From the NCBI GenBank assembly GCA_964017195.1, contig OZ024897.1:8693951-8757950 (forward strand): a stretch of DNA of 64,000 bases, written 5' to 3'. Shown here one piece after another: positions 42,872 through 55,953 of the stretch. The notes beneath the pieces were generated by a model, which had not been told where the DNA came from, did no database searches, and saw nothing but the letters and a program-made list of their open reading frames with translations. How positions within the stretch are numbered: the stretch's first letter is position 1; each line of letters begins with the position of its first letter. The DNA is from Siderastrea radians. Lineage: Eukaryota > Cnidaria > Anthozoa > Scleractinia > Rhizangiidae. The translations under genes were made by a program, and so were the position numbers.

Positions 42872-43600
42872 AGTTCAATTGTACTACTACAAGAGTATGA
42901 AGTGCGTCCGTGGAAAAAAATTGTTGGCTTTGCGGCTGCGTTATTCTCTCAGTGAAGCGAACCGCCTGAAAATTGTGCTGTTCACACACAAAAAAAGTCT
43001 ATGGAAGAGTTGTGCTCTTTGGAAATTTTTGGAATGAAAGTGATTGACGTATTAGATTCCTTGAGAACACATACATACATTCTCTTAAGGAGACTTGTGC
43101 ATTATGTGTGGGGAACGCTAAATATAATTTATATGCCAATATGATGTTAGAACCAAGTGTTATAAAGCGGCTTGTTAAATTTACAACGGCTGATGTATAC
43201 ATGCGACGTAATCGGGAGAGGAGTTTTTCGTGGAAATGAAGGAACGGGGGCGCAAGATCGTAGGAGTGGGAATCATAAGGATCGGAGATTTCCCCTTACT
43301 TCTACTTTCGCTTCTGTTTCCGTCACGACTTAGTAAATAATGAGATAAACAGGATTAAAAAAACAAGCAAAAGAATAAGTCGATTGAAAAGCTCACTCAC
43401 AGCCCCTTAGTTGCAGATTTGAAACAGAGAACATGGCGGCCTTCAGTCCCACTTATAAAAGTGCCCCGACTTCCGTCGTCACAGGCTGCCCAGGCGTAGT
43501 GTGCAAGATTAGCTCATTAGATTAGGTCGATGCGATTTGAATATATTTAGAATAGTTGAACTATATAAAAGCATTTCTCTTTTCGTTATGGCCTAGCCGG
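42872..43600 (+). other. KCTD 3' region, no further gene seen
   Basis: Probable 3' untranslated sequence and spacer after the KCTD stop. No clear AATAAA was assigned. Short ORFs here show no family features. Confidence 0.4.
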
Positions 43601-43601
43601 T

Positions 43602-43756
43602 TTAACCCTTTCACTCCCAAGAGTGCCTAAAATCATAATTCAAGTATTGCTGACGAGGTTTCATTTGAATGGTCACACCATAGGATTTCATCCACAGACT
43701 CAGAAGTTAGAATCACCATAATGTCTCCATAACTGACTCTGGGAGTGAAAGGGTTA
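43602..43756. mobile_element. 155-bp MITE with TTAA ends (piggyBac-like)
   Basis: The left end is TTAACCCTTTCACTCCCAAG and the right end is CTCTGGGAGTGAAAGGGTTAA, an inverted pair with TTAA at both sides, as in piggyBac insertions. The interior contains the ATTTGAATGGTCACACCA/TAGGATTTCATCCACAGACT unit that recurs through the window. Confidence 0.8.
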
Positions 43757-44439
43757 AAAGCTGTTTCGTCGCTGTTGTCACTGGGGGTTCTATCCACTAT
43801 CCACGAAACAAACTGCTTTTAAACCGGCCAGTACACACCAAGAGAGAATAAAGTTATAATGTTACGCTTGATTACCAGCCGCCTTTTGGAGAGTGAGCCC
43901 GCGATCACCCCGGGAAAAAAGGACCCGAGTAAGCGGCGGAAATGGAGCCTAAGTTAATGCAAGGTCGTACTCAATCAGCTACAATCCAACATTTTTACGG
44001 CCATTGTGAACAAAACAATAAGATTAAGCTTACTGGACCAATTTTGAGTGAAAATGCAGCTGAATGTGCGGCGCAAACGGAGAGGCAGTAACGGGGAGAT
44101 AAATGCGTTTATTTTGAACTATTCTAGAGATTTCTGTCGCCTCGATCTCCAACTTCAAATCTTGAAAATAAACTCGTGTCACACACTGCGCCTGGGATGC
44201 CTGTGGTTTCCTACGCAGCTTCTGTTTGGCTCGTCACATTAATAGCCACAACGCAGACGTCCGTTATAGGCTCGTAACGCAATCTGTTTACGGAAGGAGT
44301 GCATGAGGATCCCAAAGGATGTCTGTGTTGAAGGCTACAAGGTCAGAATGTTTCCAATTCCAGTTCTTCTTCGGATTCTATTCTATCGCTTCCTTTGCTG
44401 TCTATAGTTAACCACTGAGATTGTTCACCCACAGCCAAA

Positions 44440-44829
44440 TTAAAGGGGCATGGTCACGCTATTTTAGTTCACTTTAAAAATAAAAAATATGTCCTCACAT
44501 CAATAAACGCCCAGAAATAATGGTCTAGTTTTGTTACCAAAGACTGTATTAGTTCACTGAAACTATTTTCTGTCGTCTGTTGCTACGAATGGCACGGATG
44601 GAAATGGATTGCAATTTGAAAAAATTAGGCTAAACTTTTCAAATTCTTTCAGCGTGTTGACATTAAATCGATATTAAATGGTCGTGGTTTGTTTTCTCTT
44701 AATGAAATTAAGTTAATATGTTCCTTTACATGTTCAAACACAATTGGGCATGGATAAAGTTAGCTACCTATAATTCTAGCACAGTTCTGACCAGAAATCT
44801 GCGAAATCCTCGTGACTATGCCCCTTTAA
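44440..44829. mobile_element. 390-bp MITE with TTAAAGGGGCATGGTCACG ends
   Basis: The left end TTAAAGGGGCATGGTCACG and the right end CGTGACTATGCCCCTTTAA are inverted repeats with one mismatch, with TTAA at the tips. No coding sequence. Placed between KCTD and IFT20. Confidence 0.8.
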
Positions 44830-45039
44830 CGTTGTCGGATTTTAAAGCATCGAGCTTACTCGACGAGACCGAAATTTCCGGCTGTAATTTTGCGGTCGTC
44901 GGTGCCATCCGTTGCCATAGGATGGGTGAAAGCACCATAAACACTTGCCTGTGTGATTTATTTTGTGTGGGGGTGAGTCATAGCCTACCCATAGCACCTT
45001 GCGGTGTTATCGCGTAGGTTTTCCGACAACGTTAACTGA

Positions 45040-45680
45040 AATAGCTCTATACAAAAGCCCCCTTCTCCTTGTTACGTACCGTATAGTGTAGAGCAACTGT
45101 GGTTCACGTAATTCATGGTTGTTTATAGCATGTCTTTTGAAAAGTTTGGAGGAAACCCCAAAGTGGTAACTGAAGTGGTGCTTTTCAGTGGTGCTGTTTA
45201 TTATGTTGTATAAGGCTGTTCTAACGTTTGAGGCAGCAGAAAAAAATCCTAAAGTAATGTGTCAGTTCAGGCGAAAGCTAAATATTCAGTTATACGTTCC
45301 TCTGGCGCTCTTTATTATGTTGTACAAAATGATTATAATTGACTTGATTCTGTGGATGAAATCCTATCGTGTGGTTATTCAGACAATGAACTATAGAGAG
45401 GTACTTTCTTGTGGCATTGCTTATTTTACTATACAAGGTGCTTATATCTTGAATATCTTGATTCTGTGGATGAAATCCAGAAGTGTTGTCTCACCTATAC
45501 AAGTCATACAAGCCTCCTCCTCCTTGTTTTGTTTCCCCTTTACCTCAGTAACTTGCCTTCACGTTACACGTACCATCTAGTGTAGAGAAACCGTAGCTCG
45601 CGTACTTTGTTTATAGCTTGTCTTTCGAAAAGCCTGGAGGAAATCCCAAAGTGTAGCAACTGAATACTGTGAGGCGTGAT
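45040..45680. repeat. Diverged tandem copies of coral-type repeat units before IFT20
   Basis: 45,050-45,180 and 45,515-45,665 share TCTCCTTGTT, GTAGAG, TTTATAGC, TGTCTTT and GGAGGAAA in the same order. Between them, about three copies of the roughly 100-bp unit with TTTATTATGTTGTA and TTGATTCTGTGGATGAAATCC lie head to tail (45,188-45,490). They end about 190 bp before the IFT20 start, so they may overlap its promoter region. Confidence 0.65.
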
Positions 45681-45865
45681 TTACAATCCTCTCGCCCCCC
45701 TTGACTCAATTTCCCACTCTTGCTCCCGGTGTTAGCCCACATTTAATTCGTGCACTAGAGATTGGACGAAAATAAAAATTATGGTTCGGCCAATTCCTTG
45801 GAGCACCGGAGAAATAAAACTTGGATGCACTCGCAAAGCATAATGGGATATTGTTGGTCACAAAG

Positions 45866-48800
45866 ATGGCGGACGGTCCAGCAGGATTTCATTTCGATGA
45901 GCTAAACAAAGTTCGGGTTTTAGAGCCCGAAATAAGCCAGCAGACACAGGAGCTTAAAGAGGAGTGTAAAGAATTTGTCGATAGTAAGTCAGGATGCTTC
46001 ATGAAGGATATTTTTGTGGGTGAAGCTAACTTTTTGCCCATTTTTTTGTTGGATTTTTGTGATCGGAAAACTCATTTGACGTACAGTTAAGATTGAACAT
46101 AGTTGTTCGATTTTTTCACTTCAGAAATTGGAGAATTTCAAAAAATAGTGGGGGGATTCATTGACATGGTTGATGCTTTAGCCAAAGAGGTAGAAAAAGA
46201 GAAAATGAAGGTAAGTATAAGATTACGTACTTGCCTTAATTTGGAGTGTTTATTTATGCATAACAGAAAGCCATCTCCTTGGTGATACGTGCTTTCCTTC
46301 CTACACTAGATTAGCTTTGGTCTTCGTACGGTTTATCTGTTGAGATACCATTTGAGTTCTAATTGAGAAATAGCAACGACGGCTTTTCACTAATTCGCCA
46401 CATTTTTTCACGATCATTGTCTTTATAACATGTACACCCTGATCTTATAGCATGCGATAGGGATGAACATAAGAATTAAGGTTTTAACACCCTTCCCGGC
46501 CAGCCTGCTAATCTGTTGCTTTTGTGCACTTAGTGATGCGAGCACTCAAGGGAGTTTGGAACAACTTAAAAGTGCTTGTGTAAACCCTCACTTACAGCTT
46601 GGGTTCACATAAATTTAAACTTCCAAGTACTCCCAAACTGACGTTCTTGTTGAATCAGGCTGTGTAATTACAATTCTGAACTGGGAAATTTCTACTGTTG
46701 GTGGTTGCAAATGTCCTGTCACACCTCAACACATCTCCATGAACAAATCTGCATAAAAAGATCCTTAAGAAATCATTGTACATGTAGTATCCAAATGAAA
46801 ATCTTTTACCATTTCCCCAAACGATGGCATGGCCTAGCTACTCCAGATTTCCCTTTTGCACAGATTGTGATGTCTAATTCAAACATCATTTGGCCTGCTA
46901 CCCATGGAAACTTGAGACCTTTTTTTTTTTTGAGTGGGAGGGGACAGGGGGGTTTAAACCTCCCGCTTCCTGTACCCTTTAAGGGCCCATTACAGTATCT
47001 TTTTAGGCCATTGCTAGGGAAAAATGAGTTTGCTGTAACTCAACACATGTATGCTTTCATTGGACCAAATTTGGACACCATTCATTGAGGGCAAGTATGG
47101 TTCAGTTTATGACGTCATCGGACCACGCCCCATGTCACGTGATCAGAAACAGAAAAATGCGTTTTTACTTCAAGACTTACCTTTTTGTCCATAATTTCTT
47201 GTATTGTACCATTTGATAAGCCGTCTTGAGGAAATTTAAGCATGCGTTTTTGTTTACAAAGAAAAATAAACAAATAAGAATAAAAAATGTGCTTCTTTGA
47301 CCACTCTTTTGGGTATAATTTTTTTGTTTTCTGTTTTTTCACAAAAAGGATGCTTAAATTTTGAGAAAAAAAGATGTTTTTTTGAATTCTTTTAAAATGC
47401 AGCAGCTACGTTTACTTCTCGACGAGAAAAGTACATTTTTCATGGCACCGAAAGTGACACTACTTTTTTCAATGGCCAGGTGCCTAAGCGTTAAATGGCT
47501 AGGTCGCTAAGGCGATAATTTTCCCATTCTTGGCATCGTGGACGGTAGCTGAGCTGAGCTGAGCTGTTGTTGGAATAATGGCCGCGAGTCAGATAAAAGC
47601 CGTCGAACTGGATGTCTAATGATGATTGGTTTTTCCGTTGGATTGCTTCAGTTCTCGCTTCTTTCACGCTCCAGTTGGCGATCTGTTTTACGAACGGCGC
47701 AAGCCATTCAACAATATGGATACACGGAGTTGAATTGACTTGGTCCAGACTTAGAATCCAGAGAATTTTATGATAATCTTTGAACTACTGCCCACTGACA
47801 AGGAATGAAAGAGCAACGATTACGTTACGTATTGCAGACCTTGGACGAGTTGTGGCTTTCACGACAGAGGTATCACTCTTCAAGCTGAATTTCTGTCCAC
47901 ATCGACTGCACTGGAACTCAAACTCTTCAACTGTGTTTTGTTTTACCGAACAAAATTCGTATTTCTCAGTCCTTTCTAGAGTCACAGTCTTTTAGATCGC
48001 TTAAATTACTTTTTGCTAATTTCTCAAGTGATGTTGTTAGCAGACGTTGCCCAACATGTATTGAGCTCACCATTATTTGTCAGGTATTCTATCGTGTGCT
48101 TTAATAATAGCATTGTCAATGTGGGCATGAAATTTGCGCGATGGAGCTGCTTTCAAGGACAATTTTAATACAAGCTTCCTTTCTTGCTGTATGCTGCTCC
48201 ACGCTGTCTTACAACAGTGGCTGCAAGTCAGTGGCCTCGAGAGCTTCGTTTCTTGAAGAGCTGTCTAAACACTGGAGTTGCTCAGGTTCGGAAGGACAGT
48301 TCACAGGTTCGCACATCGATTACAGTTTTCTAGCTTGGGAGCAGTCGAAGTCACGGCCGCGAACACAGGGATTTCTTTATGGGTTCAGGATGACAGCACA
48401 GTACTTATTTTGGTTTGCCTTCGCATCACTGACATTTCTATCCCCGACCTGACAGTGAAAATCTTTGAATGTCGGCTTTTCGCGATCTGCATTTCTCCAT
48501 CGACTTGCAGCCATCGCTGCGCTTTCTGTTTACGTTCGTACGTGGATAGCTTCAAGCTCATTTTCAACTGAAACACCCAGTTTAAGAAATGAAGGCACAA
48601 CTCACATGTTGTAAACGTAGAGCAAAAAATTAAAATCAATTTAAAAAGTAAACAAAAAAGTTTCTTTTGTGTTTGTTGTAACGAAATAAAAAAATTATCG
48701 GCGACTTGAACCGGCGACGGGCCGGCGCCGGGAGGCCAGAAAGCGCGCGAAAAATTTGCAGACGACCGGAAGTAAAATTGCATGTGCATGGCAACCGCGT

Positions 48801-49978
48801 ATCATAGCAACGAGATACTTTAATGGGCCTTTAATCCCGGTTCCCACCCTGAATTGGTTGGGTCCCGCCACTTTGCATTGTTTTGATTGCAAAATATGGC
48901 ACAAAGTTGCATAATTTTTCCCCTTTTCTCCCCTTTCCTGCCACCTTTGTCATCCCGCTTCTCACCCCATCTTCTCCCGCGTCTCGTGCACTTCCCTTCC
49001 CCTTTTCTCATACCCACCTGTCCCCCTCCACCCTTGAACCTAAAGGCAACATCTTTTATTGACTTTTTTAGGCCATTGGTTCAAGGAATCTTTTGAAATC
49101 AATTGCTAAACAAAGAGAAGCACAACAACAGCAACTTCGAGCACTAATTGCTGAAAAGAAAACACAGCTGGAAAGGTGAGAGTCTCTTTTGTCATTTGCA
49201 GCTTTCGTCATTGTTTAATATTATATTGAGACTGTGGGATATTGTCTAAATATTTTTGTGTCCGGTCTCCTTGTAACATTCTCAACACAGAATATTGCAC
49301 TTTTTGCAATCTAATTATTGGCTTGCTGTATTCAAGGCGCTATGCGAGGTTGATTTAAAGATACTTGCTGCGCACCCCCCTGCTTCACCTAGTGCTTTGT
49401 CTTCCTTTTCGTTTTCGCTAAAGCATAAACTTCGTGGCCTTTTCCTGCAAAACCTTAATACTGTCTCCCATCTTGAGGAGCTTTGTTGCCATGAATGCCG
49501 CTTTCTTCTTAAATGCCGCTGTTTTTTTTAGTATGTGACTACTTCATGTTTCTTAGCTTATTACTTCTCTTACTTATAGTTTAGTTTAGATTATCTGTTA
49601 TTTTGTAATGTTTAATGTTTATTTTGAGGGCCATATGTTAGAAAACTGTAAAAGGTTAATATGTTCACCCTCGTTAAATAAAGTGTATTGTATTGCATGT
49701 ATGCACATGTGCTTATTATGACTTTGAAAGACCAAAAGTGAATAAGATTGTACATTCTCTTGTCTGTTTCCTTTTCTGATCTCTTAGTAATTTGCCTGAG
49801 TATTTTAAAAAAGTAAGCTTGCATAAAATTACTATAATCACATTAATAGCCAGTAATAGTTGTGGAGTAATGTTATTGTTCAATATACATTTGTAGATTT
49901 CGAGTGCAGCATAAAGCTCTTCAAAAGGTTGAAAGTGAGCAGAATGAGTTTATAGAGCAGTTTATTCTACAAAAATGA
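45866..49978 (+). CDS. IFT20: Intraflagellar transport protein 20, 129 aa, four exons
   Basis: CDS join: 45,866-45,983; 46,125-46,210; 49,072-49,175; 49,897-49,978. All introns are GT-AG and the phases fit. Key segments are [60 protein letters not shown] and [14 protein letters not shown]. These match IFT20 along its full length, and the protein is close to the 132 residues of the human one. IFT20 is a mostly coiled-coil IFT-B subunit. It pairs with IFT54 and also works at the Golgi in sorting cargo to cilia. Intron 2 is 2.9 kb and repeat-rich. A G/C-poor region with a repeat cluster precedes the gene. Confidence 0.95.
46211..49071 (+). other. IFT20 intron 2
   Basis: It holds a poly-T run near 46,920, a short GAGCT tandem near 47,550 and several ORFs without family features. 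One minus-strand ORF (47,785-47,985) has a CSRCGQKF zinc-ribbon-like word, too little to name. Sequence 48,690-48,800 is GC-rich. It ends in a pyrimidine-rich tract before exon 3. Confidence 0.5.
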
Positions 49979-52131
49979 TTGTTTATTCCAGGTAAAAGAA
50001 TGCATGCATTTTATTTGTCTTGTAATTTGCCATTTGCCTTGTTTAACAATCACACTGACTCTGCTCAAATTTTTTGGGAGCAAGGGGGCTCACTTTATAC
50101 TGCTGTAGCTTAACCCGGCTGCTACAGCAAGAAGCAACTAGGAGTGTTTCTTTCTCTCCCCCACTCCCCGCCCCCGGATGGGGTGATGGTTACCTCTGGT
50201 TTATAGCATGAAGTGGCTAGGAACGCTCCCCACCCCTCACGGTAGGGTGATGGTCAATCATTCGAATTTTCTTGGGCTAGGCACAGTGGTGTTGTGGTTA
50301 GTGCGTTGGAGTTTATTATATTAGTTCCTAGAGAAGGAATCCTTTAAGAAAGATAGGATATTCAGTTTGTGACACCAGTCTGGGACAAAGAAATAATCTG
50401 ACTTCCCTGACGGGAACTTTCCATACACTGGTCTGCACCTGTCACAAGCTAGGTTATATTTACTAGGTCCATTTATAACAAGCACCCTGCAGAGGAGACA
50501 TTTAACGAGAAATAATACTTACATCTCTTGCCTCAGATGTATAAAAGGGTATTAGCAAATGGGCATCTGCTGGTGAGCACCATGATCACAAGAAAAAAAA
50601 AGAGACTGAAAAACATGTTGGAACTAAAAGGTTTTTTTTATTTGCATCTTGTTGCAGGTGAAATCTGTATAATAAGTAAATTAAGTATAGATACCAATGT
50701 AAATAGTATATGCTAGTCAGTTTTAAAGTTTGTTTTGTTTAATATAATGTAACCTTTACCTAGCTAATAAAAGTGAGTGATTCAAACAAACTAAACTGAT
50801 GTTAGTGAAAGCTTTTGTAAAAAGAAAAACTACCATTAAACTGAGTGTGAATAATAAAAAATATGTATAAATTATCTGTGCCTTGCTCTATGTTTCAGTG
50901 CATTTGAGATGTGATGACTACACTTTACAGCATGCTGCTAATGATTTTCAATTCATTTGCAATAAAATTCAGTTCCTTGTAAAAATGTTAAAAGAATGTT
51001 TCCAAATGCTTGGGAATGAATGAAAATGTTTCTTAACATACTGGCAGCTTTAACCAATGTTTGGTCCAAAAATTAAACAAAACAGTGAAAAAATTGAAAA
51101 TGTTTCTGAAGTGTTGTTAATGATTCTAAACAGTCATTTTTTGAGTGTATCAAACTGTTAATATTGTATTAAAATGGTACTAGTATTGATCTTTAACAGA
51201 GAAACTTAACACAGCTGCCAGAATTTTACTGACCCCTGAAATACCGCCACGTTTTACATGTAAACTCAAAATATTGCAGGCAAAATCAGAGATTTTGAAA
51301 AAAAAAACCAAATCCCTCTCACCTCCAGTTCAATCTGTTTTTACTCATATGTGGGCAAGAACTGGGGATGGAATCTAGGAAAAAAGGGGGCAAGAAATAC
51401 GGAAAGTGGGAAAATGTGGTGGGAAGCAGGAAAAATAGGGAAGCGGAAAGCGAGAGAAATAGGGAAAATTTTTACAACATTGCATAGCATTTCAAAGAAC
51501 CAGAAGTCAACAAAAATGTGGGAATCAGGATTTTACTCCGTTTTATAACACTGTGATTGGACCTGAAAAGTTAAGATCTGAAACTATGACTGTTTTTCTT
51601 ACCAATAAAATTTAAGAATGGATGTCAAGTGGGACGGGTAATAATATGGTGTAATTTTTTACCTCATGATGTATTTTTGTCTAATGAGCACATTGAGAAA
51701 TTGATTTTTGGGTTATAATTTCATAACGTATTCCAACAGTCAGTTAATTCTTGTGGTGTAGCTACTTGACTTTTGTGATAAAACAAAAGCAAACAAACAA
51801 ACGAAAAAAAAACGAAAGTTCACAAAAGCTATTCAAGTTTCAAACCTCCTTATAATAAGAACACAGGCTTCCTTGGCGAAATTGTTTATCCTACATTTGA
51901 CACGCTAGAAGAAATTTTATACACTAATATATTTTTTAATTGCATTAATTCTGCAAACGCCTCACTCAAGAATAAATCCTTTATCTTAGAATTGCTTAAA
52001 CGTTAACTCCTGTTGTTATGAAGGGAACAATATTTTGGGTTCACTGAAAATATCCTTTTGACTTTCCCCAAGCAAGTCTACAATACATTCGGCTATGGGC
52101 CATTAATCCTCTTCAAGCACAATATTTCAAC
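49979..52131. other. Spacer between IFT20 and the globin, AT-rich
   Basis: No coding sequence recognised. 50,281-50,330 resembles the tRNA head of a SINE (GTGGTGTTGTGGTTAGTGCG). The two genes converge here. A poly-A run occurs near 51,298. Confidence 0.45.
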
Positions 52132-53373
52132 TCAGCGTTTGTTGGCGTTGCAGTCATTGATTGCTTCCATCATAACGTCACTGATTATACTGTAAGCATC
52201 TCCCCAGGCAGCCTTTAGTTGTGGTGTGAAGGCGTCTCCTAGTCCTTCCTCCAGAACTGATAACAGTGCTTGGCCAACGTACTAAAAAGGAGATGATACA
52301 CTGTTTATACAACTTTTAAAATCCTCTTTACTTGGAAGTAACAAAGAAAAAATGCGTGTCAAATTTTCACAGTAAAATCTTTGCCTGTCGTAAAGTTAGC
52401 GGATCATATAAGCTCCGGAACTACAATTTTAAGGGAATTGTTTGCCACCAGGGTCCCGTTTGCAGGCCTCGAAATTAATTTTTTTTCACAGGAGCAATTC
52501 TGCTCCTAGGTCCAAAATTTTAGGAGTAAATTTGGTCTAACAAGGAGCAGAAAATATATTTATTATGAAAATGGGCCAGAAGTTGAATGAGCAAATTTGC
52601 TCCTAAGTCATTTTTTAGGAGCAAGTGTCCTCAAACTAGTCGCAAATTGCACATTTGCGACCGTAAATTTCGAGCCCTGTTTCTCCTGCACAATCACTGT
52701 ATTTCGCACTATGTTTGTATCCCCGCACAGAAGTCTCTGGAACTGAACCGGCTAACAAACCGAATCTTACCCCAAATTCTTTGTCGGTCAGCTCAAACAT
52801 TGCGTGCGCCCGACCCAGTTCCTGTAGCTTTGGGATGAGTACATCCGGGTTATCCAAATTCTGCACGGCAAGGTCTACAGCATTCATAACATTTAGCGCA
52901 TGTTCGGTAAATTTTGGGCTTGAAAGGTCACTACCAAATGGAAACAAGTCTTTCAAGTAAGGTGCGATCTCAAATACCCTGTAAAAGCAATAAAATCATT
53001 AGAATGATTTTAGTTGGACGTGGAAAACCCTTGTAGGTCGCTCACTTGTAAAATAACAGCTCTCCGTGGTGTTTCTTGTTGGGTATGACCTTCTCCCAGG
53101 AGCTGCGGATCATTTCAATCTGCAGATCAGACAGCTCTGGTGATTTGCTACAAATAAAAAGGAGGTAAAATACCGTCAGTGAAGGCTGTGGAACACTTTT
53201 GCAGCAAAACGACACGACGCAAAGAAAAGATCAGTTTTATCTCATTTTGTTGTGTCATTATGTTCCTATTACGTCATTGTGTTGCCTAGTTTAAACTGGT
53301 AACGTCCATATAATGTCTCTTGCGTTTGCGTGACTATGTCACTGGTGCAAACCTGATAATAGTAATAATAATG

Positions 53374-53404
<31 letters not shown>

Positions 53405-55779
53405 TGATGATGACATTGATGATGACGATGATGATAATAATACTTCAAGATATACGATAATAACACAAAATAAAGAGAGCATTGAATATATTTGCATCTC
53501 ACGTGAACCAATAAATAAATGAATAAAGAGAAATTTTCAGTAATCATTTGCAATGATCGTGGAGTCTGTGTGGAACACTCTTTTTTGCCGTAGTTTTATT
53601 TTGTTTCATTTTTGGTGCATTGTTGACTTCAGTTTGTTTGGCATAAAAATATTTCTGTGTTTTTGCATATAGTAATTGTTTTCGCTGTTATAAAATTCGT
53701 GCAACCAAAATGTAACTGAACGGTATATAGATGGATTGGAGCCAATTCCAAGATATTGGTTTCACGCACGAGAATAAAATCTGCACTATTCTAAGCTCAG
53801 TGCCTGAAAACTTGAGCTAATGATTGGTACTCGAGGAGATGCAGCTATTATATGTCTCTACAAAACAAGGCATTGAGAAGATATTGTCCATTTTAAGTAA
53901 AATCACTTTGTTTGGTTCTTGTGTGAGCAGAATAGCCGATACCCTGTTTCGCGAATTATTTCAACGTGAGATTAAGCGACAATTAGTCTGGGATAATTTC
54001 GGGAAAAAGGCTTTGGAAAGAATCACTTGAATAGTACATTAAAGACAACTTTTGTATATCATGGGATTAACATGCAAAAACCCTTAATAAAAGGAAAAGT
54101 ACTTGAACGTTTCATGGCAAGCACTGCAGGTTCCGCAATTTCGCTGTCTACAGTTCAAGAGACTAGCATAGTGAACATTGGTGTATACATTCGATAATAG
54201 ACTGACCAAAGGATATTATAGGTAGGGAATGTTGAGACTTTGAAACAAAATGGGGTGTAACTTTCAAAACAAACATTACAGTATAGACTAGACGTGACTA
54301 GCACGCGGCTTGTTCCCGCTGCAGTGTTGCAGAAATTGTACCCATGCCAAAATTTGAAGATTGAAGATGCTAAGATTGTACCGATGCTACAGATCAAGGA
54401 GAAGATTGACGATGCGAAGTTTGTAAATTTACGGGAACAATTTTCGCAAGCCCAAGTTTTAATTATATTCTCGAGCGTTAAAATAAACATCTTAGGAACT
54501 TCTAACTCTAGTTGGCTCCGATCGTCCGATATACCACGGGTTCAGTTGCATTGTAGTTGTACGAATTTTGTAACTGCTGAAATAGTCACTATGTGCAAAA
54601 ACACAGAAGTAATTTTATGCCAAACAAATTGCAGTCAACAATGATGAAAATGTCTCTTTATTTATTTATTTATTCATTTATTTATTGGTTCGCCGCGTGA
54701 GATGCAAACTGAATATTCAATGCTCTCTTTATTGGTATATTTTTCGTGTATATTTAAATGGTATTTTGTATGTATTAAGCCTTTTTTTTTTATTTCGTCT
54801 GTTTTTATTTATTTATTTATTTATTTATTTGTTTATTTTTTCGGTTTTGTTGACCCCGGACCCCACACCCCAAATTTTCGGAACAACCGTTCAGATCCGT
54901 TCAATGTTCGTTTATCGGCTAGCATGTCAACTGGCAAAAATTTCCGATGCCTTTCGCTCTTATCTAAATGTTTTTGACGATGAGGTGGGAAAATATTTTC
55001 AACTGAATTCAGTTACTGTGTGTATTTCTATATCTGAAAATAGCATTGTTGACAGCACATATTAAAAACCTATTTGGTGAGCTTCGTATTGGATTCAATA
55101 GGGTGGCTCTTGGCAATTCAGTGAAATTGGCAAACTTCAACGAGGTTTTCTCACAAGCCTTTTAACCGTCCCAAAAAATACAACCGTAATTGTAAACACC
55201 TCCCCTCAAACTGTATGCAATTCTGCTGGTTTGTCGTGGCGAGCCGAAAGGTTTTTGTCGGGAGTAACCCCAGGCGAAAAAAGCTTCCAAGTGTCTACAA
55301 GTAAGGGTTCATAACATACATGACTAGAAAGTAATTGCCTCTTCCTATCAAATGAATTAACTAAGGATCAAACTATAAAGTTATCGCACACAGAGAGTTT
55401 TTCCACTCGTGCGACAACGTTATGAATGAACATGATTGTCATGATTTAATTTCGACCCTTCGATTTTCAAATTTGACTCTATTCGGACCCAACGGTTTTT
55501 GTTTAATTTCTCTTAAACAGGCAAATATCTGGTCAATCAAACTCCGTTTTGTTTACTTTGGTACAAAGGGCTATCAATATAGAAAGTATGAGCAAAATCA
55601 AATTTTGAGCTGTGTCCGCGATTTTTCCATTATTTTTGGTTCTTACTGACATTTCATTTACTCTTAAATATTCTGCTAAGTTTTAAATAGCGATGGACTA
55701 TTTCGATAAATTCTTACCTGGAACTGTCAGCTTTTTGAGGACAACTTAGTTCCTCGTGAGAAGACTGCAACAGTCCCAT
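52132..55779 (-). CDS. Neuroglobin-like globin with N-myristoylation-type start, 173 aa, four exons
   Basis: CDS complement join: 52,132-52,281; 52,771-52,978; 53,046-53,147; 55,718-55,779. Introns 2 and 3 sit at the classic globin positions B12.2 (inside the Lys of LLFYKVFEIA) and G7.0. The CD-corner Phe67 is in LFPFGSD, distal His81 in FTEHALNVM and proximal His113 in LGRAH. The C-terminal FTPQLKAAWGDAYSIISDVM resembles neuroglobin. Exon 1 (62 bp) ends in AG and exon 2 starts with C, giving Ser, so the phase fits. The ATG follows an in-frame TGA eight codons upstream. The start MGLLQS has Gly2 and Ser6, as in N-myristoylated proteins such as globin X. Haem binding is very likely; membrane anchoring is inferred. 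Confidence 0.9.
52464..52678. mobile_element. MITE-like insert in globin intron 3
   Basis: The left end AGGCCTCGAAATTAATTTTT and the right end GTAAATTTCGAGCCCT form inverted tips (AGGSCTCGAAATT). The interior has inverted GGAGCAATTCTGCTCCTA and GGAGCAA words. Tips resemble those of the element at 4290-5035. No clear target duplication. Confidence 0.55.
53148..55717 (-). other. Globin intron 1 (2.57 kb)
   Basis: It has an AAT/GAT microsatellite at 53,358-53,442 and TTTA repeats at 54,657-54,686 and 54,806-54,842. Several ORFs show no recognisable domain. Splice sites are GTAAGA at the donor and TTTATTTGTAG at the acceptor on the minus strand. Confidence 0.7.
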
Positions 55780-55953
55780 ATATACAGCAATGGTTACCGA
55801 CCGTCAAGTCCTTTTAACTCCCTTCACTGCAGACGTGTTTTTGTACCACGATGCGATGATCTTTTGTTATTATACATAATTGGTGCAAAATATGCAAAGA
55901 ATTAGTCCTACTTTGTGTGTCGCAATACAAGCTCAAGGAAAGTTAAGCTGATT

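Noticed and set aside
43410..43515. Possible new gene start (ATGGCGGCCTTCAGTCCC)
   Set aside because: The frame stops after about 30 codons with no donor site that would fit an exon, and no family motif.
48141..48789. Overlapping ORFs in IFT20 intron 2
   Set aside because: Several frames are open on both strands, none has a family motif, and no splice structure links them. One minus-strand CSRCG word is too little for a zinc-finger call.
54294..55065. ORFs in globin intron 1
   Set aside because: Low-complexity TTTA repeats and no domain signal. The reading frames are explained by chance in AT-rich intron sequence.
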